Assembly: GCA_934466515.1 (NCBI GenBank)
Contig: CAKSLH010000001.1
Coordinates: 1-64,000, forward strand
Length of the DNA stretch: 64,000 nt
Source: an uncultured Eubacteriales bacterium
GTDB taxonomy: Bacteria > Bacillota > Clostridia > Oscillospirales > Acutalibacteraceae
Reading direction: 5' to 3'
The notes beneath the pieces were generated by a model. The model had not been told where the DNA came from. It ran no database searches and was given only the letters and a program-made list of their open reading frames with translations. The position numbers and the translations under genes are program-made. Positions 25,556 through 33,755 of the stretch are shown here, one piece after another. Position 1 is the stretch's first letter; the number at the start of each line of letters is the position of its first letter.

Positions 25556-27490
25556 TCAGAACACCGTTGAGCGTTCGTTTTCCTTTCTTATTTCAAGCCC
25601 TAACAACCTTATAAGCGGAGCGAGCTGACCTGTTGCCGTAATAGTATAATTCGGGTTCGTTTCTTTCGAGCTCGGTTTATACTTTTCGAATGCCGCTAAA
25701 ATATTCTCTACACTGCCCTCTAAGAATGTCTTTCCTGCGGGCTGGTCGTTTACATAGGCAAGCGTAGGCGAGCCTCCGGGGAGCACTGCACCGGTTGCAA
25801 GTGCAGGCGCTTTTAAGTTAACGGTTTTTGAAATTTTAGCGTCATAAGAAGAATCATCTTTACTAAAAGGAGACTTTATCCAATTGCCGATTTTTCTGAC
25901 AAGTTTGTTAACGGAACTCATTTTATCTATTAGCCAGCTTAAAGAAGATTTAATCCCGTTTTTAATTGCTGTTCCAAGATTAGCAAAAACATTTCCTATG
26001 GTTTTTGCTGTACCGACAATCCAATTAAAGGCGCTCTTAAATCCGTTCTTAATACTTTCCCACAAATTCGAAAAATAGTTTCCTATTTTGTTGGTAAAGC
26101 TTTTTACTTTGTTAAGGAAGTTTTCAGGGTCAGCGGCAACTGCGGTTGCTAAGCTCGCCGCGCCGGCTAAGATTAGTCCTAATCCGAGAGGAATACCCGC
26201 AACAGTGAATAAAAGGATAATTCCTATTACTATCAATGCGCCGCCGATTATTGCGAGAATGGTCTGAATAGTATTCTGAATGCTTTCAGGCAATGAGTTC
26301 CACATGGCTTTAACAACCGCGGCGAGACCCATAGCGCCTAGAATCATTAAGCCTAACCCGAGACCGACATGAGCACCGCTCAACAGCAAAATTACACCTA
26401 TAGCTAAAAGAGCCGCACTTACAATCGCCGTTATTTTATCGATTTTCTCCTGCATTTCCGGAGAAAAATCTTTCATCGGAGTAACAGAGGATCCTGCCGA
26501 GCTCGAATCGTCGGAATCGGAGCTTGAATTAACGGCCGTCTGCAAAGTATCAAAGCTTGCCGTAGCTTTTTTAGCTTCCTGACCCGCCTTTTTTGTATTT
26601 TTAGCAGTAGCATTCATATTTGTTGCCATTTTCTGCATTTCGGAAGTGCTTTTTCCTAAAGCTCTGCTCAAAACGCTCTGAATTGCCTGCGTGATTAAAA
26701 TTATCTTATCAAGAATCCATGTTACAAGCGGTTTTATTGTTTGCGCTACGGTTGTAGCTATAACCATAAGGTTATTCTTTAACTGCTCATATCTTGATGA
26801 AATATCTTTATCCTGCCCGAAAATATCACCTAAAGCATTTCGCATAGATGTAAACGCTTTTGTTAATACAGAAAAGAATAATGCGGATTTTATAAGCTCT
26901 TTGATTCTTCTTAAATTTCTGTCAAGACCGGATTTATTATTTTTTAAATGCTTAGTAATATCTTTCCAGCTTTTACCCTGCTTCTTAACTTCTCCGTCCT
27001 GCTCATTTATTTTTTGAGTGTTCCCGAGTATCTTGGTACCTATAACATCAAGATTTGATTTTTCAAGAATGAGCTCGGCATTATACCTTTTTTCTGAAAT
27101 TTCTTTTTCTCTTATTTTATGGTTAAGGCTTTCCCACGATTTTTCTAACTGCCTTACATTGTTTAAAGCGGCTTCGGCACCTTTCTCAAGAGCTGCCATA
27201 TCTCCGCTTTTTACCGTTGTTTTTCCGCTTTGAACATCGGCTTTTAAATTATCTAAAAATAAAGCTTTTTTGCCGGCGATATCTCTCGCTTTTTTTAATT
27301 CCTCGTTAAGTAAAGCTTGCTTTTCTTTAAGTCCTTCTATTTCCGACTTTGTATCGGATATCTTACTTTTAAACTCTTCGACCCTTGTTTCACTCTGTTT
27401 CCACTGGGCCTCAAGTTTTCTTTGCTTAGCTTCAGCTTCCGTAATATTGTAATCAATATTAAAAATCAAATCTTCTGCTATTATTCTCAC
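25556..27490 (-). CDS. Tape measure protein
   Basis: 644 residues. The N-terminal ~200 residues are a strong coiled coil (EAEAKQRKLEAQWKQSETRVEEFKSK...). Hydrophobic membrane-like helices lie at ~350-450 (AALLAIGVILLLSGAHVGLGL and related), and an amphipathic helical part follows. The protein sets tail length and helps DNA entry through the membrane. It overlaps the Gp15-like gene by four bases. Confidence 0.9.
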   Translation of the reverse strand: MRIIAEDLIFNIDYNITEAEAKQRKLEAQWKQSETRVEEFKSKISDTKSEIEGLKEKQALLNEELKKARDIAGKKALFLDNLKADVQSGKTTVKSGDMAALEKGAEAALNNVRQLEKSWESLNHKIREKEISEKRYNAELILEKSNLDVIGTKILGNTQKINEQDGEVKKQGKSWKDITKHLKNNKSGLDRNLRRIKELIKSALFFSVLTKAFTSMRNALGDIFGQDKDISSRYEQLKNNLMVIATTVAQTIKPLVTWILDKIILITQAIQSVLSRALGKSTSEMQKMATNMNATAKNTKKAGQEAKKATASFDTLQTAVNSSSDSDDSSSAGSSVTPMKDFSPEMQEKIDKITAIVSAALLAIGVILLLSGAHVGLGLGLMILGAMGLAAVVKAMWNSLPESIQNTIQTILAIIGGALIVIGIILLFTVAGIPLGLGLILAGAASLATAVAADPENFLNKVKSFTNKIGNYFSNLWESIKNGFKSAFNWIVGTAKTIGNVFANLGTAIKNGIKSSLSWLIDKMSSVNKLVRKIGNWIKSPFSKDDSSYDAKISKTVNLKAPALATGAVLPGGSPTLAYVNDQPAGKTFLEGSVENILAAFEKYKPSSKETNPNYTITATGQLAPLIRLLGLEIRKENERSTVF

Positions 27491-28047
27491 TCCAATCCGA
27501 ATAGCTCGTTTATTTGTTTTTGCTCCTCTTCGGAATATTTATCCTGTAAAATAACCGTGTTGCGGTTCGTGTTTAAAAATTCTCTTTCACAATCCTCAAG
27601 CTTTTTATTTTTTGCAAGCTTATCTCTGATTTCCACTATAGAAGAAAACATACATTCGCCGCGTTCCTGCAGATAACCGTTAAAGGTCCACCAATGCAAA
27701 AACGGCAGCTCGCGGACATCCAAAACATTTGCAATTTTATTAACTGCTGAAACAACTATATTGTAATCCTGTTCCCAGTCCATAAGCCGCGGCGAGGATT
27801 GAGTTTCTTCATATTCTCTGCCGCAGTCCACGAACCAACGGATTTTATCTAAAGCTTCGGGAACATCTTCGTCTGGTATTTCATCATCATTCACATAAAG
27901 ATTATGAAATAAAATATAAGCACGCTGTCTTGCCCCGAGCTCAGGGTCGGAATAAGAGACTATCGCGTTAATAACATCTCTGAAATCGCAATAAATCTCA
28001 TATTGCTTGCCGTTAACCTTCAGAGAGTAAGGTAATTCCGTTATCAT
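27487..28047 (-). CDS. Gp15-like tail assembly protein
   Basis: 186 residues, matching the bacteriophage Gp15 family (SLKVNGKQYEIYCDFRDVINA, LPFLHWWTFNGYL, with a helical C-terminus). Its position just before the tape measure is that of the second tail-assembly chaperone. No frameshift signal joining it to 28044-28472 is needed, since the two overlap only by ATGA. Confidence 0.8.
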   Translation of the reverse strand: MITELPYSLKVNGKQYEIYCDFRDVINAIVSYSDPELGARQRAYILFHNLYVNDDEIPDEDVPEALDKIRWFVDCGREYEETQSSPRLMDWEQDYNIVVSAVNKIANVLDVRELPFLHWWTFNGYLQERGECMFSSIVEIRDKLAKNKKLEDCEREFLNTNRNTVILQDKYSEEEQKQINELFGLE

Positions 28048-28472
28048 TTCTTTAGTGCAGGGTGCATGCCTTTTTTATCGGTGTATGATTTAACCCTTTT
28101 ATTAAGCTTTTCAAATCTCTTGCCGAATTCTTTTTCGATAACCGGCAGTATAGCGTTTATAAATTTCTCAAAAAGATAAAATCCGTCAGCGTCAAGAGAA
28201 AGTGCAGAAACACATCCAAAAGCAGTCTCTGATACCGGATATCCGAAAGCATAATCAATTTTAGCTTTAACGAATTCGTCAACTTCCCTGTTCTGCTTGA
28301 TTTTAGCTTCAATCCCCTCTACTTCTTTTAAGCCGGAAGTATATTTTTCGATTTCATCATAGGCTTCTTCAAGCCTTTCGGGGAAATTTGCGTCTGTAGG
28401 ATAAAAATAAATATATTTATCCGAATTGCCGAGCTGACATTTAACAGCTTCTATACCAAAATCTATTTTCAT
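28044..28472 (-). CDS. Putative tail assembly chaperone
   Basis: A 142-residue mostly helical protein (PERLEEAYDEIEKYTSGLKEVEGIEAKIKQ, KFINAILPVIEKEFGKRF) encoded immediately upstream of the Gp15-like and tape-measure genes. It begins a new transcription unit: terminator 28542-28572 and promoter 28505-28538 lie upstream. The assignment rests on gene order and shape. Confidence 0.6.
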   Translation of the reverse strand: MKIDFGIEAVKCQLGNSDKYIYFYPTDANFPERLEEAYDEIEKYTSGLKEVEGIEAKIKQNREVDEFVKAKIDYAFGYPVSETAFGCVSALSLDADGFYLFEKFINAILPVIEKEFGKRFEKLNKRVKSYTDKKGMHPALKK

Positions 28473-28504
28473 AATGAATTTCCTCTCGTTTTTATTCTAA
28501 TTCA

Positions 28505-28538
28505 ATGATAACACGCATATATAAAAGTCAATAGCGGA
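28505..28538 (-). promoter_or_regulatory. Phage late promoter, copy 1 (tail module)
   Basis: On the minus strand TTGACT, a 15-base spacer and extended -10 TGTTATCAT. The 34-bp block is identical to 33690-33723 upstream of the scaffold gene, and a related version precedes the terminase. Confidence 0.75.
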
Positions 28539-28541
28539 CAA

Positions 28542-28572
28542 CAAAAAAGCACCCGCGCAAAGCAGGTGCTTG
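28542..28572 (-). terminator. Intrinsic terminator before the tail module
   Basis: On the minus strand the stem AAGCACC/GGTGCTT is followed by six T. It sits directly upstream of late promoter copy 1. Confidence 0.85.
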
Positions 28573-28697
28573 ACAAAATATCATATTGTAATATAATAAG
28601 GGTGGATAAGGTAAACCGATAGACGGTTAGCCCAAATGCTTAGTCTAAAGATTCAAACCGCGCTTTTTGGAGAGAGGGCGGTTTATTTCTTTTTTAT
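28570..28697 (+). ncRNA. Candidate prophage small RNA with own promoter
   Basis: On the plus strand, opposite to all neighbours, TTGACA (28570-28575), a 16-base spacer and TATAAT (28592-28597) would start a transcript near 28604. It ends at a terminator (stem AAACCGC/GCGGTTT, 28655-28684, then a T-rich run). The ~93-nt RNA also has an AACCG/CGGTT hairpin. Only a six-codon frame is seen. It ends about 48 bases from the hicB stop. Function is unknown; antisense or regulatory action is possible. Confidence 0.6.
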
Positions 28698-28744
28698 TGC
28701 AATGATTGAGTATAAAACTACAATGCAAAATCTGCCGTGTGTTT

Positions 28745-29146
28745 TTATCTGTCGCTTACTTTCAATTCCCGTTTGAGTGCTTCTTGCAAAGCCTGAGAAA
28801 AATTAATATTTGCTTTTTCTGCCGCATAGCAAAGCCAGCTCGGAAGAGTACAATTTTTCTTAACTACTCTCATTTCATTTTTGCGCCGATATTCCGCAAA
28901 GTCAACATCTACAAGTGTCACGATTTCGCCCGAAGATGTTTTTACATCATCAAGTTTGCACGGTGTCGGCAATGCTTTTCCGTCATCTTCCATATCGACG
29001 CCCATTAAGCCGATAGCGTCTCGCGCCATTTCAATAGCGTCGGTTAAATCCTCGCCTTGTGTGTTAATATCAAAATCGGGAATATAAACCGTAAAGCCCT
29101 TATCCTCGGGCGTAAGCAAAATAGGATATGAATTTTTCATAAACAT
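28745..29146 (-). CDS. hicB: HicB-family antitoxin
   Basis: 133 residues. The N-terminal HicB partial RNase-H-like fold (YPILLTPEDKGFTVYIPDFDINTQGEDLTDAIEMARDAIGL, ~5-50) is followed by a C-terminal ribbon-helix-helix-like DNA-binding part (SWLCYAAEKANINFSQALQEALKREL). It should neutralise the HicA ribonuclease encoded 40 bases upstream and repress the shared promoter through the palindrome there. Confidence 0.9.
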   Translation of the reverse strand: MFMKNSYPILLTPEDKGFTVYIPDFDINTQGEDLTDAIEMARDAIGLMGVDMEDDGKALPTPCKLDDVKTSSGEIVTLVDVDFAEYRRKNEMRVVKKNCTLPSWLCYAAEKANINFSQALQEALKRELKVSDR

Positions 29147-29186
29147 TTACCTCCATTAAAAATATTAAACTCGGGCGGCGCGGGGC

Positions 29187-29360
29187 TCATTTGAGCCCTC
29201 GCCTTTTTATTATAGCCCTTGCGAGATTTTCTTTTAATTCCCTGTGCCTTGGAATTGTTTCACTCTCTTTTCCATTGGTATAAATATCATGCCCAGCTCC
29301 GTTCCTTTTTAAGTACCAACCGTTTTTTTCAAGTAACTTTATAAAGTCCGCTCTTTTCGT
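29187..29360 (-). CDS. hicA: HicA-family mRNA interferase, start codon ACG
   Basis: The frame gives a 57-residue HicA: KRADFIKLLEKNGWYL, then the catalytic-histidine region GAGHDIYTNG and IPRHRELKENLARAIIKRRG. It is full length for the family, but the codon in the start position (29358-29360) is ACG. The only nearby ATG (29367-29369) runs into TAA two codons later, in the same frame. Either ACG is used weakly, or ATG was lost by a T-to-C change and the toxin is dead. HicA cuts mRNA and is kept in check by HicB. A small, low-expressed toxin is also plausible. Confidence 0.75.
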   Translation of the reverse strand, partial: TKRADFIKLLEKNGWYLKRNGAGHDIYTNGKESETIPRHRELKENLARAIIKRRGLK

Positions 29361-29385
29361 TTATACCATCTCCCTCTATGTCTAT

Positions 29386-29414
29386 ATTATACGCCTTTAA
29401 TGCGTATATGTCAA
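29386..29414 (-). promoter_or_regulatory. hicAB promoter with embedded operator palindrome
   Basis: Perfect TTGACA, a 17-base spacer and TATAAT on the minus strand. The spacer and -10 carry the palindrome TATACGC..GCGTATA (29388-29408), a likely HicB operator. The transcript would begin only about 10-20 bases before hicA. Confidence 0.85.
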
Positions 29415-29440
29415 GACTTTTTTTAAAAATAGTTTATATT

Positions 29441-29470
29441 AGAAAACCGTTCTCTTAATCGAGAACGGTC
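29441..29470 (-). terminator. Intrinsic terminator after the DUF4177 gene
   Basis: Stem ACCGTTCTC/GAGAACGGT on the minus strand with a T run. It insulates the hicAB promoter. Confidence 0.8.
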
Positions 29471-29475
29471 ATTTT

Positions 29476-29736
29476 TTAAACTATTCTTTCGAATACAAGT
29501 GTAGCCTGTATTCTGTCTCCGCCGAAAGCACCTTTACTTCCGCCGTTAGAAGTGCTAACGGTATGTAAGCGATAACCTTTACTTGCTTGTGCGTTTATAA
29601 TATATTCCAAATCAGTCAAATTCCTCGAACCAGTTCCAAAGAGCTTTTCTTTTAAAGTCACCTGCAGGACAACGTATTTTAAATCCTTTCCCGAAGCTGT
29701 TGAATAAGTTGATACATCTCTTTTTGAAGTTACCAT
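29476..29736 (-). CDS. DUF4177-like small protein
   Basis: 86 residues with the DUF4177 pattern (KYVVLQVTLKEKLFGTG, LEYIINAQASKGYRLHTVS, TLVFERI). It is encoded alone between its own promoter (29766-29792) and terminator. This makes it a cargo (moron) gene between the tail and hicAB units. Function unknown. Confidence 0.75.
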   Translation of the reverse strand: MVTSKRDVSTYSTASGKDLKYVVLQVTLKEKLFGTGSRNLTDLEYIINAQASKGYRLHTVSTSNGGSKGAFGGDRIQATLVFERIV

Positions 29737-29765
29737 TTTAAATCCCCCTTAATTTTCTTTTTTAT

Positions 29766-29792
29766 ATTATACCAATTATTTACAAAAGTCAA
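29766..29792 (-). promoter_or_regulatory. Promoter of the DUF4177-like gene
   Basis: TTGACT, a 15-base spacer and an extended -10 TGGTATAAT on the minus strand. This is the same layout as the phage late promoters. Confidence 0.75.
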
Positions 29793-29796
29793 CAAT

Positions 29797-29826
29797 AAAA
29801 ACCGCCCTTATAAAAAGAGCGGTTTT
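29797..29826 (-). terminator. Intrinsic terminator after the major tail gene
   Basis: Stem AAAACCGC/GCGGTTTT, with T-rich flanks, right after the tail-tube gene. Confidence 0.8.
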
Positions 29827-29830
29827 AAAA

Positions 29831-30424
29831 TTATTTTGTTACAGCTTTCTGCGAAGCGGCAGGTGTATATTCCGTAAATGTCGGCTTTGCAACTATCTCG
29901 GCAACTGTTCCGAAGGTTTTAATGCCGGAAAGTGCTATGCTTACATCATTTGTAACTACGCCTTTTCCGCCGGCATTATCCAAAGTTAAGGTGCAGCCTG
30001 TTTCTTTGGTTGCCAAACATTTGCCGCTTTCGTCTCTTAAATATCCGTGAACGATAAGGATCTCGTAATCGTTCATAAGATCCTCGCGGTCGAATATCTT
30101 AAGCTTAACAGCCTCTTCCAAAAACTTAGTAGCTTTAGGATTCAGATGGTATTCTGACATTTCAAGTTTTTCCGCTTTTGAAAGATTATCGAGATAATGA
30201 ACTCCGTTTACATCGCTGATTTCGTTCGTATCATAATTTGAAGCAATAGAAGCGCTCTCCTGCTTATAACCGAGCAATTCGAAATCTCCGTTTGTATCGT
30301 CACCCTTCTTAATATAAATCGCCAGCATTTTGCGCTTTATATCCGCAGAGCCGACATCAGTTGTATTATCCGTCGAGGTAAGTTTAAAAGTATCTCTGAA
30401 AGCTTTAAGCTGAGCTTCTGTCAA
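29831..30424 (-). CDS. Major tail (tube) protein
   Basis: The 197-residue protein lies at the tail-tube position between connector genes and the tape-measure block. The best start is TTG 30424, with AAGGAAG upstream; the longer frame overlaps the previous gene. A region with NEISDVNGVHYLDNLSKAEKLEMSEYHLNP resembles tail-tube proteins of gut siphophages. The C-terminus (FTEYTPAASQKAVTK) is flexible. Confidence 0.75.
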   Translation of the reverse strand: MTEAQLKAFRDTFKLTSTDNTTDVGSADIKRKMLAIYIKKGDDTNGDFELLGYKQESASIASNYDTNEISDVNGVHYLDNLSKAEKLEMSEYHLNPKATKFLEEAVKLKIFDREDLMNDYEILIVHGYLRDESGKCLATKETGCTLTLDNAGGKGVVTNDVSIALSGIKTFGTVAEIVAKPTFTEYTPAASQKAVTK

Positions 30425-30429
30425 TGAAA

Positions 30430-30828
30430 TCACTTCCTTAAAATTGTATTTTTTATTTCTTTTGAAATTGCGTCGCCGTAAAGTTCTGCGGCAACCTTTG
30501 CCCAAAAGGCACACGCATTAGGGTGCTTTTCTTTTGAATATTTTAGATTTATATTAGTCTTACGCTTTTTTTCGCCTTCTTTGGCCCAAGAAGAGCCTGT
30601 TGTCGGCGAAACCATAAGCTTGCCGTAATATAAAAATCTCGCGTTAGGAGCTTTGAAATGAATACCGTCATCTTCAATTGTAATAGTGCTTGCGGTCAGA
30701 CCGGTTTCAAAAGGTATAAACTTAACCATCCGTTTATACCAAGAAACAAGTCCTGCTCTTTTGGCTTCCGGAGTAACGAACTTTTGAAGATTTTTTTCAA
30801 GATAAAAAGAAATTGAAACCTTGCTCAT
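30430..30828 (-). CDS. Minor capsid / head-tail joining protein (Minor_capsid_2-like)
   Basis: 132 residues. VSISFYLEKNLQKFV at the N-terminus and RMVKFIPFETGLTASTITIEDDGIHFKAPNARFLYYGKLMVS match the minor capsid 2/HK97 gp10-like group, which sits at the head-tail joint. It overlaps its upstream neighbour by four bases. Confidence 0.75.
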   Translation of the reverse strand: MSKVSISFYLEKNLQKFVTPEAKRAGLVSWYKRMVKFIPFETGLTASTITIEDDGIHFKAPNARFLYYGKLMVSPTTGSSWAKEGEKKRKTNINLKYSKEKHPNACAFWAKVAAELYGDAISKEIKNTILRK

Positions 30829-31289
30829 TTTATAGCCTCAGTATAGTCCATAACATAGCAGACTATCGGTATGCTGAATTTAGCTAAGTCCGAATTTTCA
30901 ATCGAAGGTGTCGACGGTGTAAGGTATGTTGTTTCTATCCTTTCAACCTTATAATCTTCTCCGAAATCGGGGAAATTTCTCTTTTTGTTTTGTTCTGAAA
31001 CCCAATCAATAAGAGTTTGAACTTCAAGAATACTTTCGATGTTTTTATTTTTCTTAAGCATTTTCTTTAAAATTGCCGAGAAAGAAATATTCTTAAAATC
31101 AAACACTGTAAAAATAACCTTATGCAAAACCGAACCGTCGATATATTCTTTATCCTGACTTCTGTCGATTTCAGAAGTTACGATCTGCTTCGCCCCGTCT
31201 TCGGCGTTTATAGCATTAACAAACAGCTTGTTGTTTTTAATTGATTCACACGAAAGCAAATATTCGGCAAAAGGTGTTATAAAATCCAT
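30825..31289 (-). CDS. Tail terminator-like minor capsid protein
   Basis: 154 residues. Order and a beta-rich pattern with a late VERIETTYLTPSTPSIE strand suggest the tail-terminator or minor capsid C family. It overlaps the next gene by one base (TAATG-type junction at 31289). The assignment is by position. Confidence 0.6.
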   Translation of the reverse strand: MDFITPFAEYLLSCESIKNNKLFVNAINAEDGAKQIVTSEIDRSQDKEYIDGSVLHKVIFTVFDFKNISFSAILKKMLKKNKNIESILEVQTLIDWVSEQNKKRNFPDFGEDYKVERIETTYLTPSTPSIENSDLAKFSIPIVCYVMDYTEAIK

Positions 31290-31669
31290 CAGCAGCCCTC
31301 CGCTTTTATGTGTGCAAGGTCTCCGTAATTATTAACCGTAACCGATTTGACCGTAAACGCATTATTTGCACACCTGTATTTTTTTAAAATGTCCGCCGCG
31401 CGCATACCGTTTAAATATTCGTCGATTTCATCGTCGATTTTTCCGATGATAATAATATCCTCGGCATTAACAATTACATCTCCGAAAGGTATTCGAACGA
31501 TAGTTTGATTTTTAACGCTGCCTAAACCCGAGGAAGTCGAATAAACAGGTGAACTTTTAGCGAAACAATTATTCACAACCCGTCTTATGTATTTGACTTC
31601 ATCGTCTTCTCCGACCGATTTATTGTATATTGTAAGCGTCTTGTTCCACCATTCGGGATGTTTCATCAA
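31289..31669 (-). CDS. Head closure-like phage protein
   Basis: 126 residues, small and beta-rich (NKTLTIYNK...IRRVVNNCFAKSS, VRIPFGDVIVNAEDIIIIG). It is encoded between the connector and the tail-terminator gene, where head-tail closure proteins are found. The junctions are overlapping stop/start pairs. Confidence 0.6.
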   Translation of the reverse strand: MMKHPEWWNKTLTIYNKSVGEDDEVKYIRRVVNNCFAKSSPVYSTSSGLGSVKNQTIVRIPFGDVIVNAEDIIIIGKIDDEIDEYLNGMRAADILKKYRCANNAFTVKSVTVNNYGDLAHIKAEGC

Positions 31670-32013
31670 TCTACCCCCATATACATTAAATCGGTTTCCG
31701 AAAGATAAGTATAAATAATATCATAAATTTCGTCAGAACAGCTTTTATTTGAAGAATAAGAAACTGAATAACCGTCATTGCTTTCGGACTGTACGCTTTT
31801 AACTGTGCCGTTTGATAAATTACTCGATATATAATCGACGAGCTCAAACATGCACCTTTTAACTTCATTCGGTATCGCTGTTGACGGTATACCTTTAAGC
31901 CTTGATTGAGTATACATATCAATCATTCTTCCGGCGCGGAATTCAAAGCGGTTAAATGCGTTTTGTTCCAGCTTACCGCCGTATCCGACATAATCAGAAT
32001 AACTTAAATACAT
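31666..32013 (-). CDS. Head-tail connector protein
   Basis: 115 residues, helical, starting MYLSYSDYVGYGGKLEQNAFNRFEFRAGRMID, a pattern typical of gp6-like connectors that follow the capsid gene. It would form the ring below the portal. Confidence 0.7.
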   Translation of the reverse strand: MYLSYSDYVGYGGKLEQNAFNRFEFRAGRMIDMYTQSRLKGIPSTAIPNEVKRCMFELVDYISSNLSNGTVKSVQSESNDGYSVSYSSNKSCSDEIYDIIYTYLSETDLMYMGVD

Positions 32014-32029
32014 TTAACCGCTCCTTTCA

Positions 32030-32131
32030 TTACGATTTCGGTTTTTCGGTTTGCTTGGTATCGGGCTTTTTGCCCACAACCTGTTTTACGGTTTTTTTGT
32101 TATCGGGGAAAACTAAACCTACAGTTTTCAT
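32030..32131 (-). CDS. 33-residue lysine-rich small phage protein
   Basis: Reads MKTVGLVFPDNKKTVKQ... and ends TEKPKS. AGGGGCG lies just before the ATG, and it fills the gap between the capsid and connector genes. Small basic proteins of this kind are frequent at this position in gut siphophages. Function unknown. Confidence 0.6.
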   Translation of the reverse strand: MKTVGLVFPDNKKTVKQVVGKKPDTKQTEKPKS

Positions 32132-32142
32132 AATATCGCCCC

Positions 32143-33042
32143 TTAAGCCTTGTGATGAAGATAAAAGCCTGCGGCTTTATTCTCATAGCCGTCTACAAGA
32201 CCGTAAGCTCTGTAGGGGAATTTGTAAGCGTCAGCGGTCTGGTTCTCCTGAGGAGTAATAATCTTATTTACGGTATGCTTTGTATATTGAATGGTTGCAG
32301 GCTTATGAATGATAAAGAAATTGATATCTTTACCGCCGCTTGCTTTAACATAACCGCCGGCCTTCTGATTTACACCGCCGTCAGTCGAGCTTGTATCGGT
32401 TTTACCGTCATAGAGAGTAATCGCAGTATAAAATCTGCTCTGAGGAACGAGGATTACACTCGAAAATCTGTTAAGCACTTCCTTGCTCTTGGTTGTATCC
32501 AAATCCTGAACAAGACCGTAAAGCGTAGGAGTGATAAAGAGAAGTCTGTCTTCCTCGGGAACCTCATCTTCATCCATTTTGGTAATACCTGCGCGAAGTG
32601 CCGAAATAACATCTGCGCCGGTAGAAAGAGTTGCGCCGGCAGAGACCTTAGAAATACCGGTAAGACCTGCATATTTCGCAAAACGGAAAGCGTCAAGCTC
32701 AGGGACAACCTTAGTCCTGATAAATTCGCCGGCAAGCTTGCCGAATGCAACGCCTGCGGTTTCCTCATCGTCCATAGCGTCAACGGTGAACGCGCGTCCT
32801 CTGTCATAATTGAATTCAACGGTTTCGTTAGTTACGGAAACATCGCCGTCAACATAACCGCCGTTTCGTGAATAATCTCCGAGACCGTCCATTGAAATTT
32901 TAGGAATAACAATTTCGTGAGCATTGGAGCCTTTTTGAGTAAGAGACATGTCGCCGTCAAGAATAGCGGTTTTAGCCGAAGCCTTATAAACATCGTCTAT
33001 CTGGTCGATATATTTCTTAAAAAGAGTAATTGAATTTGCCAT
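32143..33042 (-). CDS. Major capsid protein
   Basis: 299 residues. Strong ribosome site, located directly after the scaffold gene. It has the HK97-fold-like layout with an N-arm (NSITLFKKYIDQIDDVYKASAKT), a P-domain helix (GKLAGEFIRTKVVPELDAFRFAKYAG) and A-domain strands (EEDRLLFITPTLYGLV). It forms the capsid shell. Confidence 0.88.
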   Translation of the reverse strand: MANSITLFKKYIDQIDDVYKASAKTAILDGDMSLTQKGSNAHEIVIPKISMDGLGDYSRNGGYVDGDVSVTNETVEFNYDRGRAFTVDAMDDEETAGVAFGKLAGEFIRTKVVPELDAFRFAKYAGLTGISKVSAGATLSTGADVISALRAGITKMDEDEVPEEDRLLFITPTLYGLVQDLDTTKSKEVLNRFSSVILVPQSRFYTAITLYDGKTDTSSTDGGVNQKAGGYVKASGGKDINFFIIHKPATIQYTKHTVNKIITPQENQTADAYKFPYRAYGLVDGYENKAAGFYLHHKA

Positions 33043-33057
33043 TTTAATATCCTTTCT

Positions 33058-33615
33058 TTAATTTTTCAGTCCCATAACCGACCTTGCTTTTGCAATTTCA
33101 TCGGCTTTTGAACTGTTTTCTCCGCTTACCGGCGGATTTACAAATTTTTCTTTCGGTTTGTAAACATCCCTGTCTTTTATTACCGCGGCATAAACATCAC
33201 TGTCGGACTTCCCTGCGTTAGCCTTATCCGAAACAGCGGTTTTAAAATCCTCGTATATTTCCTTTTCGGCATAGGAATTATAGAATTCGTTATCGCCTTT
33301 AAGAGGAGTGAATCTTTCGCGCATAGCATTTTCCAGCTCGGCCGTTTGCTGTTCTTCCCTGCGTTTGGATTCTGCCGCTTCGAAGTCCGCAACCTTTTTC
33401 TGTAGTGCTTCGAGCTTTTCCTTATCGCCGTCGAAATTCTTAATTTTTTCGGACAAATCGTCATTAAGCTTTTTCAGCTCTATGATACGGTTTTTCTTAT
33501 CCTCAAATTCTTCGATTCCGCGATAGCTTTTTTTGACGGCTTCGTCAACCGTCTTTTTTTGGTCCTCGGTTAGCTCAACATTTGCCGACTTCAAAATTTC
33601 AAGAATATTTTCCAT
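33058..33615 (-). CDS. Phage scaffolding protein (GP20-like)
   Basis: The 185-residue protein is highly charged and coiled coil throughout (DLSEKIKNFDGDKEKLEALQKKVADFEAAESKRREEQQ), with a C-terminal capsid-binding tail. It matches the minor structural GP20 scaffold family. It directs capsid assembly and is then removed. It starts a transcription unit with late promoter copy 2. Confidence 0.88.
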   Translation of the reverse strand: MENILEILKSANVELTEDQKKTVDEAVKKSYRGIEEFEDKKNRIIELKKLNDDLSEKIKNFDGDKEKLEALQKKVADFEAAESKRREEQQTAELENAMRERFTPLKGDNEFYNSYAEKEIYEDFKTAVSDKANAGKSDSDVYAAVIKDRDVYKPKEKFVNPPVSGENSSKADEIAKARSVMGLKN

Positions 33616-33689
33616 ATTTTATCTCCTAATCATAATTTATTATCCGCGTTGTCCGTGGAATGGAAATAACGGGTATAAACCCTAAATTT

Positions 33690-33723
33690 ATGATAACACG
33701 CATATATAAAAGTCAATAGCGGA
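33690..33723 (-). promoter_or_regulatory. Phage late promoter, copy 2 (scaffold/capsid module)
   Basis: Identical over 34 bp to 28505-28538: TTGACT, a 15-base spacer and TGTTATCAT on the minus strand, ~75 bases before the scaffold ATG. Confidence 0.75.
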
Positions 33724-33755
33724 ACAGAAAAATATCAAAATACAAAATTGTGCGC

